From Liopterus haemorrhoidalis (Eukaryota; Arthropoda; Insecta; Coleoptera; Dytiscidae), in assembly GCA_963971575.1 (NCBI GenBank), contig OZ020616.1, positions 6,344,924-6,408,923 of the forward strand: a stretch of 64,000 nucleotides of DNA. Direction: 5' to 3'. The notes beneath the pieces are model-generated. The model was given only the letters and a program-made list of their open reading frames with translations. It did no database searches and was not told the origin of the DNA. Made by a program: the position numbers and the translations under genes. Of the stretch, positions 1 through 10,475 are shown one piece after another (the stretch's first letter is position 1; each line of letters begins with the position of its first letter).

Positions 1-95
1 TCAGTCTGTCTGTCCGTCTGTCTGTCTGTCCGTCTGTCTGTCTGTCCGTCTGTCTGTCCGTCTGTCTGTCCGTCTCTTTGTCCGTCTGTCTGTGT
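1..95. repeat. TCTG/TCCG microsatellite
   Basis: A run of tetranucleotides TCTG with interspersed TCCG units opens the window. The same kind of tract recurs at about 5328-5360 and 5503-5585, each time followed by TGTACACGTGCA, so it is an internal part of repeat family R2 rather than a free microsatellite. Confidence 0.9.
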
Positions 96-440
96 ACACG
101 TGCAGAGCAAATTAGGCTAAAAGGATTTTTATGAAACTGCATATTTAAGCTTTTTACATCAATGACACGAGTTGATCAACTTTTGGAAAAAATCGGTTGA
201 CTAGAAACAATAACTAATAACTTTTATTTGAGAGCTTTTTTGATAAAAATTTTTCGAAATTTTTCATATTAATATGTAACGTTTCCATGGTCATGATAAA
301 TAATATCTCTGTTAGAAAATATTAGACCAAGTTATTTCTACTCTGCTGTTACAATGTATTTTATACAAGTACTTTTGATAGCGGTCGGTCCTGTGGTGGC
401 CACAGCTGATTTTTTTTCTTTCATGTAGCTCAAATTTTTT
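96..440 (+). repeat. Dispersed repeat R2, copy A
   Basis: This stretch (TGTACACGTGCAGAGCAAAT, then the GACCATGGAAACGTTACAT block read on the minus strand) aligns with 5585-6480 and, in reverse, with 55960-57120. It has no protein coding that I recognise. R2 copies carry a TCTG or CACA tract and a block around 'tttccatggtcatgataa' that is well conserved. Family identity unknown; probably a non-autonomous DNA transposon or part of a larger element. Confidence 0.7.
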
Positions 441-747
441 ATTAAGTAATAAAGTTTGAACACTACAGACAAATGGGAAAGTGTGCGGGGTTTGATAAAA
501 ATAGTCATGGATTACACGGTATTATTGAAAAGAGATTATGTCCAGGGAACATGTCCTCCACAGGGATGGAAGGGCTGATCGGGCCCTAACCTAGGGGCCT
601 GGGAATAAAAGGGCCCGGCGCAACGGGTTATCTAGTTATATCTAGTACTTATAAGTACTAGATATTGCAATACCAGTTACTATTTCTTCAGCTAAAAGAT
701 AGTTCATCAAACTGCCAAATTCATTGAAAACATGACAAAAGTGCTTT

Positions 748-1356
748 CGAGCAACGGTGTGCTATCAGGTTTTGCTTCAGACTTGGGCACAGTGCAACGG
801 AAACTTTTGCAAAACTTCAGCAGGCCTACGGAGACAGTGTTTTGTCAAGGACTCAGGTTTTTTGGTGATTTATGACATTTTCAGAAGAAAGAGAGTTGAC
901 TGAAAATGAATTACGCAGCGGAAGACCTTCATCTTCAAGAACCGATGAAAATGTCGACAACATCCGGGATCTTGTGCATTCAGAACGTCGGTTGACAATC
1001 AGAACGATCGGGGAGTTGAGTTTGACTCACACCGTTTATCCGATTTTGACCAATTAATTGGGGATGAGAAAAATCTGCACAAAAATGGTTCAAAAAACAT
1101 GTCATACAGCAGTGGCTCCTGATCCTCCTTATTCGACTTGAGTCTTTGTGACTTTTTCCCCTTCCCAAGATTGAAAAAACACCTCAAGGAACGTCATTTT
1201 GCGACACTCTAAACCATTCAAACGTCCGTATCCGACCATCTGAAAGCTATTCCAGTATCCGAGTTCCAACACTGCTATGAGGATAGGAAGAATCGTCTCC
1301 AGCGCTGTGTGGCTTCCCAAGGAAGTTATTATGAGGGAGACAATATTGAATTGTAA
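748..1356 (+). pseudogene. mariner-like transposase relic, internally deleted
   Basis: Translation from about 748 gives the N-terminal DNA-binding part of a Tc1/mariner transposase (QRCAIRFCFRLGHSATETF, then GRPSSSRTDENVDNIRDLVH, RRLTIRTIGE), with an in-frame TAA where the family reads ILT-DLGMRKIC. After a junction near 1110 it resumes at the C-terminus (DPPYS, RLKKHLKERHF, FQHCYEDRKNRLQRCVASQG, stop 1354-1356). The central region with the first two catalytic aspartates is missing and the frame is broken near 1130-1150. A whole family member is about 350 residues, so this is a dead deletion derivative. It belongs to the same broad mariner group as the fragment at 40252-40479. Confidence 0.8.
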
Positions 1357-2839
1357 ATCTATTCGAATAAAAAAAAAATAAATATATCAGTCCGGTTACT
1401 TAATTTAAAAACCTAGTATATCACAAATAGCACAAAAATTTTAATAGTAATGTTGATTTAATTGTGAATACATGATTGGTATGCCTTGTGAGTATCGTCC
1501 ATGTTAATATTGTCAGAATATTCCCATACAGTTGCTATATATGGGAAAGCAAAAGACAGCAAATTATTAATTGTTATGGCAGTGATGGTGTATTTGTGTC
1601 CGGCAGTTTGAATTTGAGAGTTAATTAAAGGAATGAATGTATTGTCTGGTGGAGTGTGGAGTGTGGAGAGTGGCAATGACTATAGAGGAGAGAGTAGGGC
1701 CGGGCCGAGCAGTGCCGCTTCTCTCGCCGGACTGTTGAACATAACGAGTTAACAAAGCCATTGTGGCACTGGTGGATAGTCGGGGGTCAACACTTCTAAT
1801 TAACACTAACGGTACCGGCATCGCACTGCACTGATTGATTGGTAAACTTCAACTTCACACAGTGCCGTACCTATACATTCCCTTTCATCTTCCATAAAAA
1901 CATGTTCATGTCAATGGTTGATTAAATAGATAAGCTGGAAGTAGATTAGAAGAATTAACCCTCTATACCTCAAATTATTTAAATAGAAAATATATATACA
2001 TATGCTAGGTCATTAAGGAAATAAGAAGATATTGACAATAGTATGTAATTTATAAGGCAAATTGAATTTACATATGCAATTTGTGATAAAATAAATACCA
2101 TAGAATACTTCCAGGTCACAATGACTGACAATGACTAACCAACTTTTATCATAGTTGTAAAAAAAAAACATGCAGACACACCAGGGAATGGCTCGAATAA
2201 AACTATGCCTGGTACTACACGTCACCCACGATCAGGGGCGGATTTACCATGACGCTATCAGTGTTGGGCACCGGAACGATATGGGGCCCGCAAAAGTGCC
2301 TGTCAAATCGTCCTTCGAACTGCATGTGCAATATTTAGACAAATCTTATGCAGGGCGCTAGGAAACTGTTGTTGTACAACTTCTATATCTATCACACTCT
2401 ATAAACATACACATTCGTTGATACTAGATAAGTATCAAATTTCTTTTCCCACTTTTTCATTGGTACAAAATTTATCCCACGCGACTAGTAGCTGGTGTTC
2501 GTTAGCAAAACCTTTAAATTCGTTAGCAAAACCGCGCCCCTTTAGTTAAATTTTGAGGTAGGGAAATAACAAAGGATGTTATTTTGTTGCGGAGGATAGT
2601 AATTGTAATCCTGAATTTTCTAAAACATCTTGAGTAATATGAGCTTGTTGTTTTAGTACAAAATCTTTCAAAAATGCAATTTATCATGCATAATCGTACG
2701 CAAAGTTAGTGTATTAATCTTGAGCGTTTTATCTATCTGCGTGTATGTTATTTAGAGCTACATTTTCCGAAATTTTACTATCTCAGTTCTCATTCACAAT
2801 TACCGTATTCAAATTTTTTATACCACCAGAAAATCTACG
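1357..2839. other. No gene seen; anonymous AT-rich DNA
   Basis: Nothing recognisable in coding terms. A GC-richer patch lies at 1680-1830. A possible transposon terminus (CAGGGGCGGATTTACC) is at 2233, with no matching partner found. The 15-mer TTCGTTAGCAAAACC is duplicated at about 2498-2534. Confidence 0.5.
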
Positions 2840-3260
2840 TTAAGGGTGCGCACAACCGTATAGTTTCTTATACAAGATTAACAATCTGAAATAAAAATAG
2901 TAACAATCTATACATCAACGTTTTCAGCAAATTTTTATGTATCTAATAGAATACTTTTAATTGTAAAAAGAACATATTGCATTATAGACGTCATCTTGTA
3001 AACCATTCGACGCATATTTGTGTACCATGCGGCAAATTGTAGCTAAAGCTTCATTCTACAATTATATTTCATGATATTTGATTCTGTTGTGAAAACTAAT
3101 TATAGTTCTTGTACTTAGTAATCTACTTTTGCCGCCACCTCAAATCTACCACGGTTTTCAATATAAGTGCTGCGCTAAAAATGATTTATTAGTTATAAAG
3201 AATACTTCTACCAAGTGACATTTCATTATCTTCAAGTATAATATTTTTCGACAAAGGTTC
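2840..3260 (+). repeat. Dispersed repeat R1, copy 1
   Basis: This segment (AATCTGAAATAAAAATAGTA, then a block around ATGCGGCAAATTGTAGC) matches 13480-13620 and 19135-19260 on the same strand, and 20297-20400 plus 19440-19757 on the opposite strand. It is the longest uninterrupted copy and serves as the empty-site reference for the MITE at 19757-20297. No coding potential seen. Confidence 0.75.
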
Positions 3261-3469
3261 TATGCTATAAACAATCATGTCGAAAAAAATGTTGACCTAT
3301 TATTTGAACATTTCTTCACAAACCTATATACATAAATATAAAACTTATGTACGGAGGGTTAAGAATGGACAATCATCATGGAATATATCAAACATTTTTT
3401 CATAGTACTTTTTAGTTGTTAGACTTCGTTTAAAATTACACAATATTGAATTAATAAATAAATAAAACA

Positions 3470-3545
3470 CTCGGTTAGTTTCACAAATATAAGTTCATTA
3501 TTATTCTATACGTATTTCGGAAGTGATGCCATCAACAGGAGTTAA
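3470..3545 (-). other. Decayed hammerhead-like motif in a repeat end
   Basis: Read on the minus strand, 3512-3541 gives CUGUUGA, a short stem, GAAA, then the 8-nt palindrome AUACGUAU. This is the same order as the better motif at 9630-9674, but the core adenine is changed and stem I is poor. The flank AAACACTCGGTTAGTTTCAC (about 3467-3487) recurs as a diverged copy at 61990-62010, so this is the end of a dispersed element. Penelope-like elements are known to carry hammerhead motifs; assignment to them is inference. Confidence 0.35.
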
Positions 3546-3905
3546 AATTACGAACTTATCTTTTTTTTTAACAAATACATTGTGTAAAAACAACCTGTCA
3601 ATGATAGGAAATACAGGTATAAACATAATTAGCAGATAAGGGTAAAACTTACCGATTTATTAAGGGTGAGTTGTAAACATTAATCTGTTCGTTCACTAAG
3701 TGAATTCCAGAGTTGTTATTTTTGTTAATTTTCCAAGTACTTTAATAGGTTCAGTTTAAGACTTTTATTATGTAAGTTTAACACTTACACTTGCCGCTCA
3801 ACACTTAAATTTTGATAAAAACAAGTAAAAACCACGTGTTTTTTTGGAACTGTTGGGTGGGGGCTCAAGTCCCTGCCCCCCCTGGGTGCGCGCTTAATTG
3901 ACAGT
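3546..3905. other. No gene seen
   Basis: Anonymous AT-rich sequence with a short C-rich patch near 3870. No coding or repeat structure recognised. Confidence 0.5.
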
Positions 3906-4190
3906 AGTGCTGGGAACCGAAACCGGTTTTTCGGGTACCCGATTCAGGTTTTCGGGTAAAACTGGGTTTGTAATTTTCGCGTTACCCGGATACCCGGTTC
4001 CATTTACCCGGTCCCAAATATCCGGTTTCGAATGCCCGGTTCTGGATACCCGTTTCCGATTACCCGGTGTCAAATACCCGGTTCCGAAAGCCCTGTTTCG
4101 GATACCCGGTTTCGGATACCCGGTTTTGGATACCCGGTTCCAGATACGCCATTCCGAGTACCTAGATTAGATACCCGGTTCTAGGGAAAA
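3906..4190 (+). repeat. Element terminus with CCCGGTTCCGA minisatellite
   Basis: The segment begins GTGCTGGGAACCGAAACC and continues as irregular 12-15-bp units built on TACCCGGTTCCGAA, with about a dozen CCCGG cores. The same start and first 90 bases recur at 4352. The plan (short conserved terminus followed by a subterminal array of one motif) resembles the hAT-type MITE at 48920-49926, but no matching right end is seen. Confidence 0.6.
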
Positions 4191-4351
4191 CACCAAAGGA
4201 ATTCGAATGAATACAAATGTTGATGCAAGTAAACTGTAAACATAAATATATTAAAATTAGTGATGGGAATCGAAACCATAAAATAAAGTCAGACAGAAAA
4301 TAGTGCGAACTTCCTAAATTCCAAGCCATAGCCATAGGCGAAATAATTTTA

Positions 4352-4500
4352 GTGCCGGGAACCGAAACCGGTTTTCGGGTACCTGGTTCCAGTTTTCGGG
4401 TAAAACCGGGTTTGTAATTTTCGCGTTACCCGGATACCCGGTTCCGATTATCCGGTTCCGAATACCAGGTTTTGATTACCCGGTTCCGAAACTGGCTTCA
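4352..4500 (+). repeat. Second copy of the CCCGG-array terminus
   Basis: Begins GTGCCGGGAACCGAAACCGG and follows the 3906 copy closely for about 110 bases before stopping at 4500. A third, bare start (GTGATGGGAATCGAAACC) sits at 4260 without the array. All three point the same way, suggesting repeated insertion or an internal duplication with loss of right ends. Confidence 0.6.
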
Positions 4501-4509
4501 GTGCAGCAT

Positions 4510-5224
4510 CAAAGTGCATTAAACGCCTGTAAGGGAGAGAAGAAACTGTCAGAAAGTCCAAAATCCATGGAGATTTCTTGGTTATACCTACGACTGCCTG
4601 AAAAAGACAGCCATTTAAACTATGAAATTTTTTTAGTTCGTCTCTGTGGAAAGTCAAAGTTGTTAAAATTAAAAGCCGTATAGTTTATATAAATTAGCAT
4701 CATAAAGTATATCATCTGAATTATTTTAAATTAAAATATTATAAATTATGATATCATAAATAAGAGTTAAATTCCATTATGTTAGTTTCTAAATGAATTT
4801 GATTATAGATCTGATGATTCATTATTAATTAGGGACTAGTGGCGCCATTTCACGTGTTAACGACGGTAACGTTACGAAACAGTGGCCGCCGACCATTATC
4901 TGATCTTTGTCTCTGCATGAACAGAGATACACCAAACGTTTTTATTTCTCATTGCTAATTTTACGGCAAAGTTTACAATATCTAGAAAATAAGGAAAAGT
5001 ACATCTTCTTCTTTTTACGACTAGGATTATTTAGAATAAGGATAGAAGTATAAGTAATGGCGTAGCTATCATCCCGGCAGGCGCGCACCAATGAGGTTGG
5101 CTCACGCCCCCCCCCCATAGCTAAAAAAACGTGTTTTTTGTTAAAATACAAGTGATGACGTTTTGTTTATTAGGTCTTTTATTTTAGAAGAGAGGACCTT
5201 TTTACCGACCGCCAACATATATAA
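4510..5224. other. No gene seen
   Basis: AT-rich sequence. A C9 run and a hAT-terminus-like stretch (GGCGCGCACCAATGAGG) occur near 5080-5116 but no partner end is found. Confidence 0.45.
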
Positions 5225-5725
5225 GGGAGGTATTGTGATCATACTGATTTTGACATTTCGAGATTTCGATGGATCTTCACGAATTGAGGTCCCTACATAA
5301 CGTTTCGACTATTTTTAGCATGATAGGCTGTCTGTCTGTCTGTCGGTCCGTCTGTCGGTCCGTGTACACGTGCATAATAGATTCGTCTAGAAGGATTTTT
5401 ATGAAACTTCATATTTAAGCTGACATACCGATTTTGACATTTCGAGATTTCGATGGATCTCCACGAATTCCCTACATAACGTTTTGACTATTTTTAGCAT
5501 GATGTCTGTCTGTCTGTCTGTCTGTCTGTATGTCTGTCTGTCTGTCTGCCTGTCCGTCCGTCCGTCTGTCTGTCTGTCTGTCTGTGTACACGTGCAGAGC
5601 AAATTCGGCTAACAGGATTTTTATGAAACTTTATATTTAAGATTTGGACATCAATGGCACGAGTTGGTCAACTTTTGGTAAAAATCAGTTGACTAGAAAT
5701 GGGAGTTTACTTGTGTCGATTTTAA

Positions 5726-6215
5726 CCCTTTACCGCATAGTGTGCTATATATGGCACATTCCGATTTTTATTTTTTATTTTACTTTTAAAACTGAATCAG
5801 AACGTTACTTCATGAATGTTCATATATGCCACATACACAGCTGCAATAGATTTGAGGATATCAAGCGGAATTTGCACTTCAACGATAACTTTGAATTTAT
5901 TGAGAAAGGACAACTAGAAGATACGACCTTTTCTTTCAAAAATTCGAGGACGACTGCTTTTAATCCCTAATGAAGAACACCTAGCAATTGACGAGTTAAT
6001 AATACGGAATCATTTTCTTTTGTAACATAATGTAGAATCATAATGTTCCATGTATGGCACAAACCCTAAATTATTATTTTAATTATTATTTTTTCATAAA
6101 AATAATAATTAATATTTTAAATATATTTTTTAAATTAATTTTTCTATCAATAAGAACCAATTCCTAATGCTCATGAATTATTTCCCCCAAAAATAAAAAT
6201 TCATGCAGTAAAGGG
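5726..6215 (+). mobile_element. piggyBac-type deletion derivative with TTAA target duplication
   Basis: The 490-bp element starts CCCTTTACCGCATAG and ends CATGCAGTAAAGGG, flanked exactly by TTAA at 5722-5725 and 6216-6219. CCC...GGG ends with TTAA duplication are diagnostic of piggyBac. It retains a coding scrap of the transposase (see 5788-6010). The insertion interrupts repeat R2 at a site seen uninterrupted, in reverse, near 57075 and 57568. Confidence 0.92.
5788..6010 (+). pseudogene. piggyBac transposase fragment
   Basis: Reading from 5788 gives TESERYFMN and CNRFEDIKRNLHFNDN, which matches the conserved stretch of piggyBac transposases ahead of the first catalytic aspartate (family form: R-F--I---LHF-DN). 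A frameshift near 5945 is followed in another frame by IPNEEHLAIDELI, the usual EEHLS-DE motif. The rest of the roughly 550-residue protein is absent, so this is a non-functional remnant inside a non-autonomous copy. Confidence 0.8.
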
Positions 6216-6492
6216 TTAAGATTTTTGCAAATATTTAACATCAGAAAAATATTTCAAAAAAAATTATTTAATACAAGTTGCTATAAAAGCAACAACTATC
6301 AACTTTTATTTGAGACATTTTTTGATAAAACGAAAAAAATCTAAAAAAATTAAGAATCAACATGTAACGTTTCCATGGTCATGATAAATAATATCTCTGT
6401 TAGAAAATATTAGGCCAAATTATTTCTACTTTGTTGCTAGAATGTATTTTATACAAGTACACAGCTGATTTTTTTAATTTCTTTTTGATATA

Positions 6493-7077
6493 CAGACGAT
6501 TCCGCTTAATTGGGACACCGCTTAATTGGGGCAGCCGCTTATTTGGGCCAAATCTCAAAGAACAGAAACCAAACCAAGGAACCAACAGTAAATTTCATGT
6601 TTAGTTGGGACAACATTCCGCTTAATTGGGACAGTAAATTTAAGATCACAGTATATATTATGTAACACATATTCTCAAGAAAAAATATGTACAAAGAATT
6701 TAATATTACAGCGTTATTTTATGCAGGTAGGAAATGAAGGGAGCCCTACATCCGCACTGAATACCTGTGCTGATTTTGTACAAGTGAAATGTTACAAAAA
6801 CAAAAGACAGACTACACTTGACGCATTTTTGCATTGAATTAAATTGTACATACCTATTTATTATTTTATTTTGGAATTAATTATTATTTTTTCTTAAAAG
6901 TTTATATTTTTTGGTAATATGTAATTTATAGTTTTGTCCAAGAGTTTATAAAGTAAAATTATTGAAAGAAAAATATGCATTGTTTAATTTTATGTGTAAT
7001 TCGCTTAATTGGGGCAGCCGGTTAATTGGGTCAAAATGCCTAAGTCCCGATGTGTCCCAATTAAGTGGAATCGACTG
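6493..7077. mobile_element. pogo/Tigger-like MITE with TA duplication
   Basis: Terminal inverted repeats: left CAGACGATTCCGCTTAATTG, right (reversed) CAGTCGATTCCACTTAATTG, continuing with repeated CTTAATTGGG(G/A)CA units inside both ends. TA flanks both sides (6491-6492 and 7078-7079). About 585 bp with no transposase coding. Repeated CTTAATTGGG subterminal units fit pogo/Tigger-type non-autonomous elements. Confidence 0.85.
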
Positions 7078-7849
7078 TACTGCTTTTGCCATTACGCTAC
7101 TCTTTTATGAAGTGAATGATTTTTTTCTCGTATTCTGTTTACGTTTTTGTCCGCCAACCTGACGTATAATAATAGGTTTCCATTGCCTAAGAAGCGCATG
7201 GAGCAGAAAATGTAATTTTTCCTTTTCTAAACCACCAGCACTGTATGAAAGTTACCATGTTTCCAGCAGTCCTATCATCCCTGTGCAGACAGATTTATAA
7301 TATCTTTAAATTTAATATCTTTGTGGTAATATCTTTAGTTTCTCTAATTCTTACATAAGAGAGAGGTAAGTGAATTCCCCATAGACGTAAGACTTTTATA
7401 GACGATTGAATCTTATTCCCTAGGTGACGATATGTTCTATTTACCTTTAATTTTATGTGTTTGCACAAGAAATAATTATAGACCACTGTCACACTATAAA
7501 TTATGTCATACAATACTAATTATCACATTCTTGTAATGACATATTTGCTAAATGTTAGTATGCAAATAGAGGCTCTTAAATTTGTTTATCTTATATAATT
7601 GAATACCTTGCCATAGGCGTATGGCAACACAGAGATAGAACGCTTTTTATTATGTAACACTGCGGGAACACGACTGAAATATTAATGAGAATATATTAAT
7701 TAACCCTTAATTAGATGCAGGATCTTTTATATAATATTCATGGCCAGGAAATACATATATAATAATGGTTAACAGTCCTCCGTGTTGATAGAAGCATGCT
7801 ATTGTTCCGTTCCAAAAGACCTTGAGAAGAATCCGGGTATAGATTCTTA
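7078..7849. other. No gene seen
   Basis: Anonymous AT-rich sequence without recognisable coding or terminal repeats. Confidence 0.5.
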
Positions 7850-8345
7850 AAGCTTTGTAAAGTTGCGTTCAGAGCTCTTTAAATTAGTTGACTGTGTACT
7901 GTGCATTGTGGATAAGTTTAGTAAATAGTTTTAACGTTTAAGGCAGCGTTTATAGCTAAGTAAATTATTGCGTAACGAACAGTACCACATCTGTGTGTTC
8001 TTAAACCAACTACGGTAGCTTCGTAAAATGTTTATTATCTATTATCGTTTTCCTAATTCTGCAGTCTTATTTTTTTACTAACTAAACCTAAAATAATTAC
8101 CTAAATTGATCATATTTATCGTTCGTCTTTGTGGTTACGGGCGAGATTTGTTGTAATAGGCGTTGATATGACATTTTGTTAGGTTATGTAAAGGCATAAA
8201 ATGTAAATGTTCTCTTCGATATAGAGTGTGATAGCTAATGTGTTTATATCTCTTATTAAAACAACTCACTAACTATAAGTTTGGAAAACTATCGACAATC
8301 GACAACGTACAACGTATTAAATTTAGAGGTCTGAAAGGTTACATC
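7850..8345 (+). repeat. Dispersed repeat R4, copy 1
   Basis: Matches 44062-44575 on the same strand and 51440-51935 in reverse. Shared blocks include GTGGATAA(G/A)TTTA, CAAACCAACTACG, and the outer GCGTTCA(C/G)AGCTCT. In the other copies GCGTTCACAG at one end and CTGTGAACG at the other form inverted termini, so R4 is probably a MITE of about 500 bp. Confidence 0.65.
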
Positions 8346-8483
8346 ATTTGTATTTCGACGTGAAGACATTTTTTTTGATCATCACTTACATTTTGGAGGA
8401 AAACACCTTTTTTTGGGCTCATCACTTTCGATTTTTTGCTCGATCACGCTCGAATCACGCTCGATTTTTTGAATAAAATATAC

Positions 8484-8842
8484 CAGGGGCGCACAGAAGG
8501 GGGGTCCAAGTGGTCCGCCCCCCCCCCCAGATTGTAAGAAGTGAGATCTTTTTTTTGTTTTGCTCTTCACTTAAAATTTAGATGTGAAGACCTTTTTTTT
8601 TGCTCTTCATTTAAAATTTAGGAGACAGGACCTTTTTTTTGCTCTTTACTTAAAATTTAGAAGGGAGGACCTTTTTTTTGCTCTTCACTTAAAATTTAGA
8701 AAGGACGACCTTTTTTTGCGCTTCACTTAAAATTTAGAAAAGAGGACCTTTGTTTTGCTCTCCACTTGAAATTGAAATTTTGCCCTGTGTTAAAAATATG
8801 TATAATTGGACCCCCCAAGTCAAAAATCTGTGTGCGCCCCTG
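8484..8842. mobile_element. hAT-type MITE with internal minisatellite
   Basis: A 359-bp element with inverted ends CAGGGGCGCACAGA... and ...TCTGTGTGCGCCCCTG, flanked by the perfect 8-bp duplication AAATATAC (8476-8483 and 8843-8850). CAGGGG-type ends with 8-bp duplications indicate the hAT superfamily. No coding. The interior is a tandem array (8562-8800). A left-end fragment of the same family lies reversed at 14190-14309. Confidence 0.93.
8562..8800 (+). repeat. 39-40-bp tandem repeat inside the MITE
   Basis: Six units begin with GCTCTTCACTTAAAATTTAG or a variant, at about 8562, 8602, 8641, 8680, 8718 and 8757, each ending in GA(G)GACC followed by a T run. Similar unit pairs recur in reverse at 14200-14260 and, more diverged, in the R8 copies (8365-8440, 62180-62265). 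Confidence 0.85.
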
Positions 8843-8914
8843 AAATATACTGTATTTCCAATTTTTTTTTGTTTCAATCTTAAGGTTTACCTCAACTGAA
8901 ATCTGGTCACCCTG

Positions 8915-9560
8915 AACATAAGTGTTGCCTCAGATGTCCAAATGCCAGAGGAATTCTTCTTGCGGGCAGGAAATATCCCGCGGAATTTAGTTTCGGGTCT
9001 TCTGGTGTAAAGTTCTAATAATTAATTTATGACATGGCCTAAAACTAAATGTTGCAAAAACAGCATAAAATTTTCATATTTGTTACTGTACATATTTCGC
9101 AGTTAAATTGGAATGATAATAAATTCATTAATTAATTTATGTAAAAATCATTAAGTCGTTCATTGATTAAGGTAGAGAGAATGTGAATGTCTTCACGTAT
9201 GTGGTTCCTAATAAAAAACATTGGAAGGGCCGTAACGAACAAATTACGTTTGGTTGTTTACGGTCGCGGCCTCAGACCGGCCCACATAATCAATCAGCAC
9301 TTTTAAATTAACCAATTTAGTGATACGCATCGATATGCGCGTCCATATGTTCAGGCAAACACCACCGTTATCCTACAGTGGCGTATTTTAAATCAAAAAA
9401 TAAATTAGTTAATATGTGGACAAGTGTTCAACATGTTTGTTTATTTAAAGATGGTGAACGGTAAAATTATAAATGCCCCGCTTTAGAAATTACAAGTAAT
9501 GATAATATACCTTAAGACAACGAAAAATATACGAGGGATACTCAAAAATTATATACAAAA
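8915..9560. other. No gene seen
   Basis: Anonymous AT-rich DNA; a GC-richer patch at 9225-9290 has no recognised identity. Confidence 0.5.
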
Positions 9561-9629
9561 CAATGTAATTTAATTATAAAATAAAACAAAATAAAACACT
9601 GTATCTTTTCTTCACTTTTTTATTAATAA

Positions 9630-9674
9630 TACTAGATGTACATTTCGACAGCTATGCTGTCATCTTCAGTAGTA
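9630..9674 (-). ncRNA. Candidate type I hammerhead ribozyme motif
   Basis: Minus-strand RNA order: UACUA (stem I, 9674-9670), CUGAAGA (core, 9669-9663), an unpaired U, GACAGC-AUA-GCUGUC (stem II hairpin, 9661-9647), GAAA (9646-9643), the palindrome AUGUACAU as stem III, C (predicted cleavage nucleotide, 9635), then UAGUA (9634-9630), which pairs perfectly with UACUA. This fits the CUGANGA...GAAA...UH hammerhead plan. The one departure is the extra U before stem II. The loop-less stem III implies activity as a dimer, as described for Penelope-like element hammerheads. No such element protein is seen next to it. Confidence 0.6.
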
Positions 9675-10289
9675 CAGTAAATTTAAAATTGAATTTTTTA
9701 TGTGTTGTTATATTAATGATGACTCAGCAAGTCACTTGCTCAGTGGATTTGCAGGGCTCTAGAAATTTCCTAAATATTGTCTTTTAACCAAAATGCATAG
9801 GGAAACAAATATGGTATTTATTAAAGATTTTGTAAGAAACATTTCGGAAAAACACTTTAAAGAAACCAAAAGCATTATAATTCTTTGATTAAAACCATTG
9901 GCGTAACTCACTCAAAAAGAGACATTCACAAAACTATTAAACACATTTTACAATAATTACGAAATAACTTCAAAACTTCATTTCAAGTTTAACTCAAAAT
10001 AGAGGGTTTTTTGAAAAATTTTCCCTTATTTGCCTAATAACTTTACTTCAACTTGTACAACCAGAGAGGCTTAATTAAACAAAAAGGATAAAAAGGTAAA
10101 TATTACACAAATAGAAACCTCAAAGAATGTAAAAACTTATGTAATAATCTTTTAAATATGGCAATAAACTTAATTATTATTATTATTGTTAAACATTTTA
10201 CAGCTACAATTTCAAGTGTGAAAGTACTGCAATATTTAAAAAAATTGATCCAGATAACAACAGTGACGATAATTATATATTAATGAATA
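9675..10289. other. No gene seen
   Basis: AT-rich DNA between the hammerhead-like motif and the mariner. It may be the body of the element carrying the motif, but no coding is recognised. Confidence 0.4.
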
Positions 10290-10475
10290 CGAGGGTTACC
10301 TTTTATGTTTTTACAAACGACCACTAGGTGGCAATATTAAAATGTGTCATTACTACATTACTATATACGATATTTGAAAAATTTGACATTTGTTATTGTG
10401 AAATCAGTGGCAGCTTATAAATTGACCGAGTAGTTTGTTGACAGTGAGCGTTTAAAAAAAATAAGTTTGTAAGAA

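Larger units (their letters stand above)
5225..6480 (+). repeat. Dispersed repeat R2, copy B, interrupted
   Basis: A block of about 180 bases (CATTTCGAGATTTCGATGGA, then CTATTTTTAGCATGAT and a TCTG tract) occurs twice in tandem at about 5243-5400 and 5427-5600. It then runs into the R2 body shared with 96-440 and with the reverse of 55960-57120. A piggyBac derivative occupies 5726-6215; removing it and one TTAA restores continuity with the R2 copies at 57070-57100 and 57555-57600. Confidence 0.75.
8346..8914 (-). repeat. Dispersed repeat R8, copy 1, interrupted
   Basis: The outer parts (about 8346-8483 and 8843-8914) align, in reverse, with 62106-62280: start CAGGGTGACCAGATTTCAGT, then an A-run and AAATACAGTATATTTTATT, then GATGAGC/AAAAAAAGGT units. 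The MITE at 8484-8842 splits this copy; the 62106 copy shows the uninterrupted site. Confidence 0.75.

Noticed and set aside
3898..4170. 90-codon open frame over the CCCGG array
   Set aside because: Open only because the minisatellite lacks stop codons in that frame.
5399..5602. Open frame with TDRQTDRQ repeats on the minus strand
   Set aside because: It is the translation of the TCTG microsatellite; similar frames at 43490-43729 and 45955-46251 are also microsatellite artefacts.
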